From: an uncultured Eggerthellaceae bacterium
GTDB lineage: Bacteria > Actinomycetota > Coriobacteriia > Coriobacteriales > Eggerthellaceae
NCBI GenBank assembly: GCA_910585565.1
Contig: CAJUFC010000224.1
Location: forward strand, 1 to 5,001
Direction of reading: 5' to 3'
DNA length: 5,001 nucleotides
A model generated the notes under the pieces. It was not told where the DNA came from and did no database searches. It saw only the letters and a list, made by a program, of their open reading frames with translations. Below, piece after piece: positions 4,887-5,001 of this stretch; the first letter of the stretch is position 1, and the number at the start of each line of letters is the position of its first letter. Made by a program: the position numbers and the translations under genes.

Positions 4887-4940
4887 GCACCTTCTTCACA
4901 ATTTCTTCACAAAAGAGTTGCCAGCAAACCGGTGCTTTTT
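4887..4940 (+). terminator. Weak intrinsic terminator candidate
   Basis: GCACC (4887-4891) can pair with GGTGC (4931-4935), which is followed directly by TTTTT (4936-4940). The loop is 39 bases, far longer than a normal terminator, so only the position just after a gene and the T run favour it. Confidence 0.2.
4892..4912. repeat. Tandem direct repeat TTCTTCACAA, period 11
   Basis: TTCTTCACAA occurs at 4892-4901 and again at 4903-4912, one base apart. It starts seven bases after the regulator stop, in AT-rich noncoding sequence. One helical turn separates the copies, as for a paired site of a DNA-binding protein, although two copies may also be a simple duplication. Confidence 0.8.
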
Positions 4941-5000
4941 GTGGAGTAAATGAGAGTAAATGAGAGTAATGTGGAGTAATGTGGACACATTGAGAGTTCC
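4941..5000. repeat. Six 10-bp units in exact helical phase (iteron-like array)
   Basis: From 4941 to the window edge the sequence divides into six consecutive decamers without a gap. Two variants alternate: A = GTGGAGTAAW and B = TGAGAGTAAW, in the order A B B A A B. Units 1-4 differ mainly at their first three bases and the last; unit 5 keeps GTGGA and unit 6 keeps TGAGAGT, after which each diverges. A 10-bp period puts every unit on the same face of the helix, as expected of a cooperative protein-binding array. It follows a sigma-region-4-like regulator, where phage late promoters and packaging (cos or pac) sites usually lie. The array may continue beyond the window. Confidence 0.9.
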
Positions 5001-5001
5001 C

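Noticed and set aside
4941..5000. CRISPR-like repeats
   Set aside because: Units are only 10 bases and directly adjacent, with no spacers, so this is a protein-binding type of array rather than CRISPR.

Overview
This is a compact, GC-rich stretch of phage or prophage genome in which every supported gene lies on the + strand. Neighbouring genes overlap by ATGA junctions or sit a few bases apart, most have purine-rich ribosome binding sites, and codon third positions are mostly G or C. The gene set is typical of the early-to-late transition region of tailed phages of Gram-positive hosts: a zinc-ribbon protein, an AAA ATPase, a phage methyltransferase, a phage radical SAM protein, small Cys-rich proteins, a small Cro/C1-type regulator and a sigma-region-4-like late regulator. 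The GC richness combined with Firmicutes-style phage families makes a high-GC actinobacterial host of the Coriobacteriia type my best guess. No host marker gene is present, so that is inference only.

Layout. Bases 1-47 are an AAAAG-type polypurine tract. From 48 to 3053 runs one tightly coupled operon: an unknown Cys-bearing protein (48-494), a two-knuckle zinc-ribbon protein (491-979), a classical AAA ATPase (976-1911), a small class I methyltransferase with a DPPH motif (1913-2401) and a radical SAM protein (2394-3053). The radical SAM protein keeps its Cx3Cx2C iron-sulfur motif but appears to have lost the middle of its barrel. Next come a small helix-turn-helix protein (3109-3339) and two tiny Cys-rich proteins (3405-3584 and 3586-3786).

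From 3787 to about 4204 there is no convincing gene. This stretch holds inverted repeats, including one arm that can pair perfectly either locally or with a site about 290 bases downstream, so it is a candidate structured RNA or regulatory DNA. A very strong ribosome binding site at 4191-4198 then leads into what looks like a frameshifted relic of a RelB/DinJ-type antitoxin (4205-4319). A possible promoter (4339-4367) precedes the sigma-region-4-like regulator (4415-4885).

The last 115 bases are noncoding. They carry a tandem 11-bp repeat, a weak terminator candidate and, from 4941 to the window edge, six 10-bp units in exact helical phase. By phage gene order, terminase genes would be expected just beyond the right edge. 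The array is therefore a good candidate for a binding site of the late regulator or of the packaging machinery.

The points most worth following are the phased decamer array, the shortened radical SAM protein beside its usual methyltransferase partner, and the gene-free folded region.
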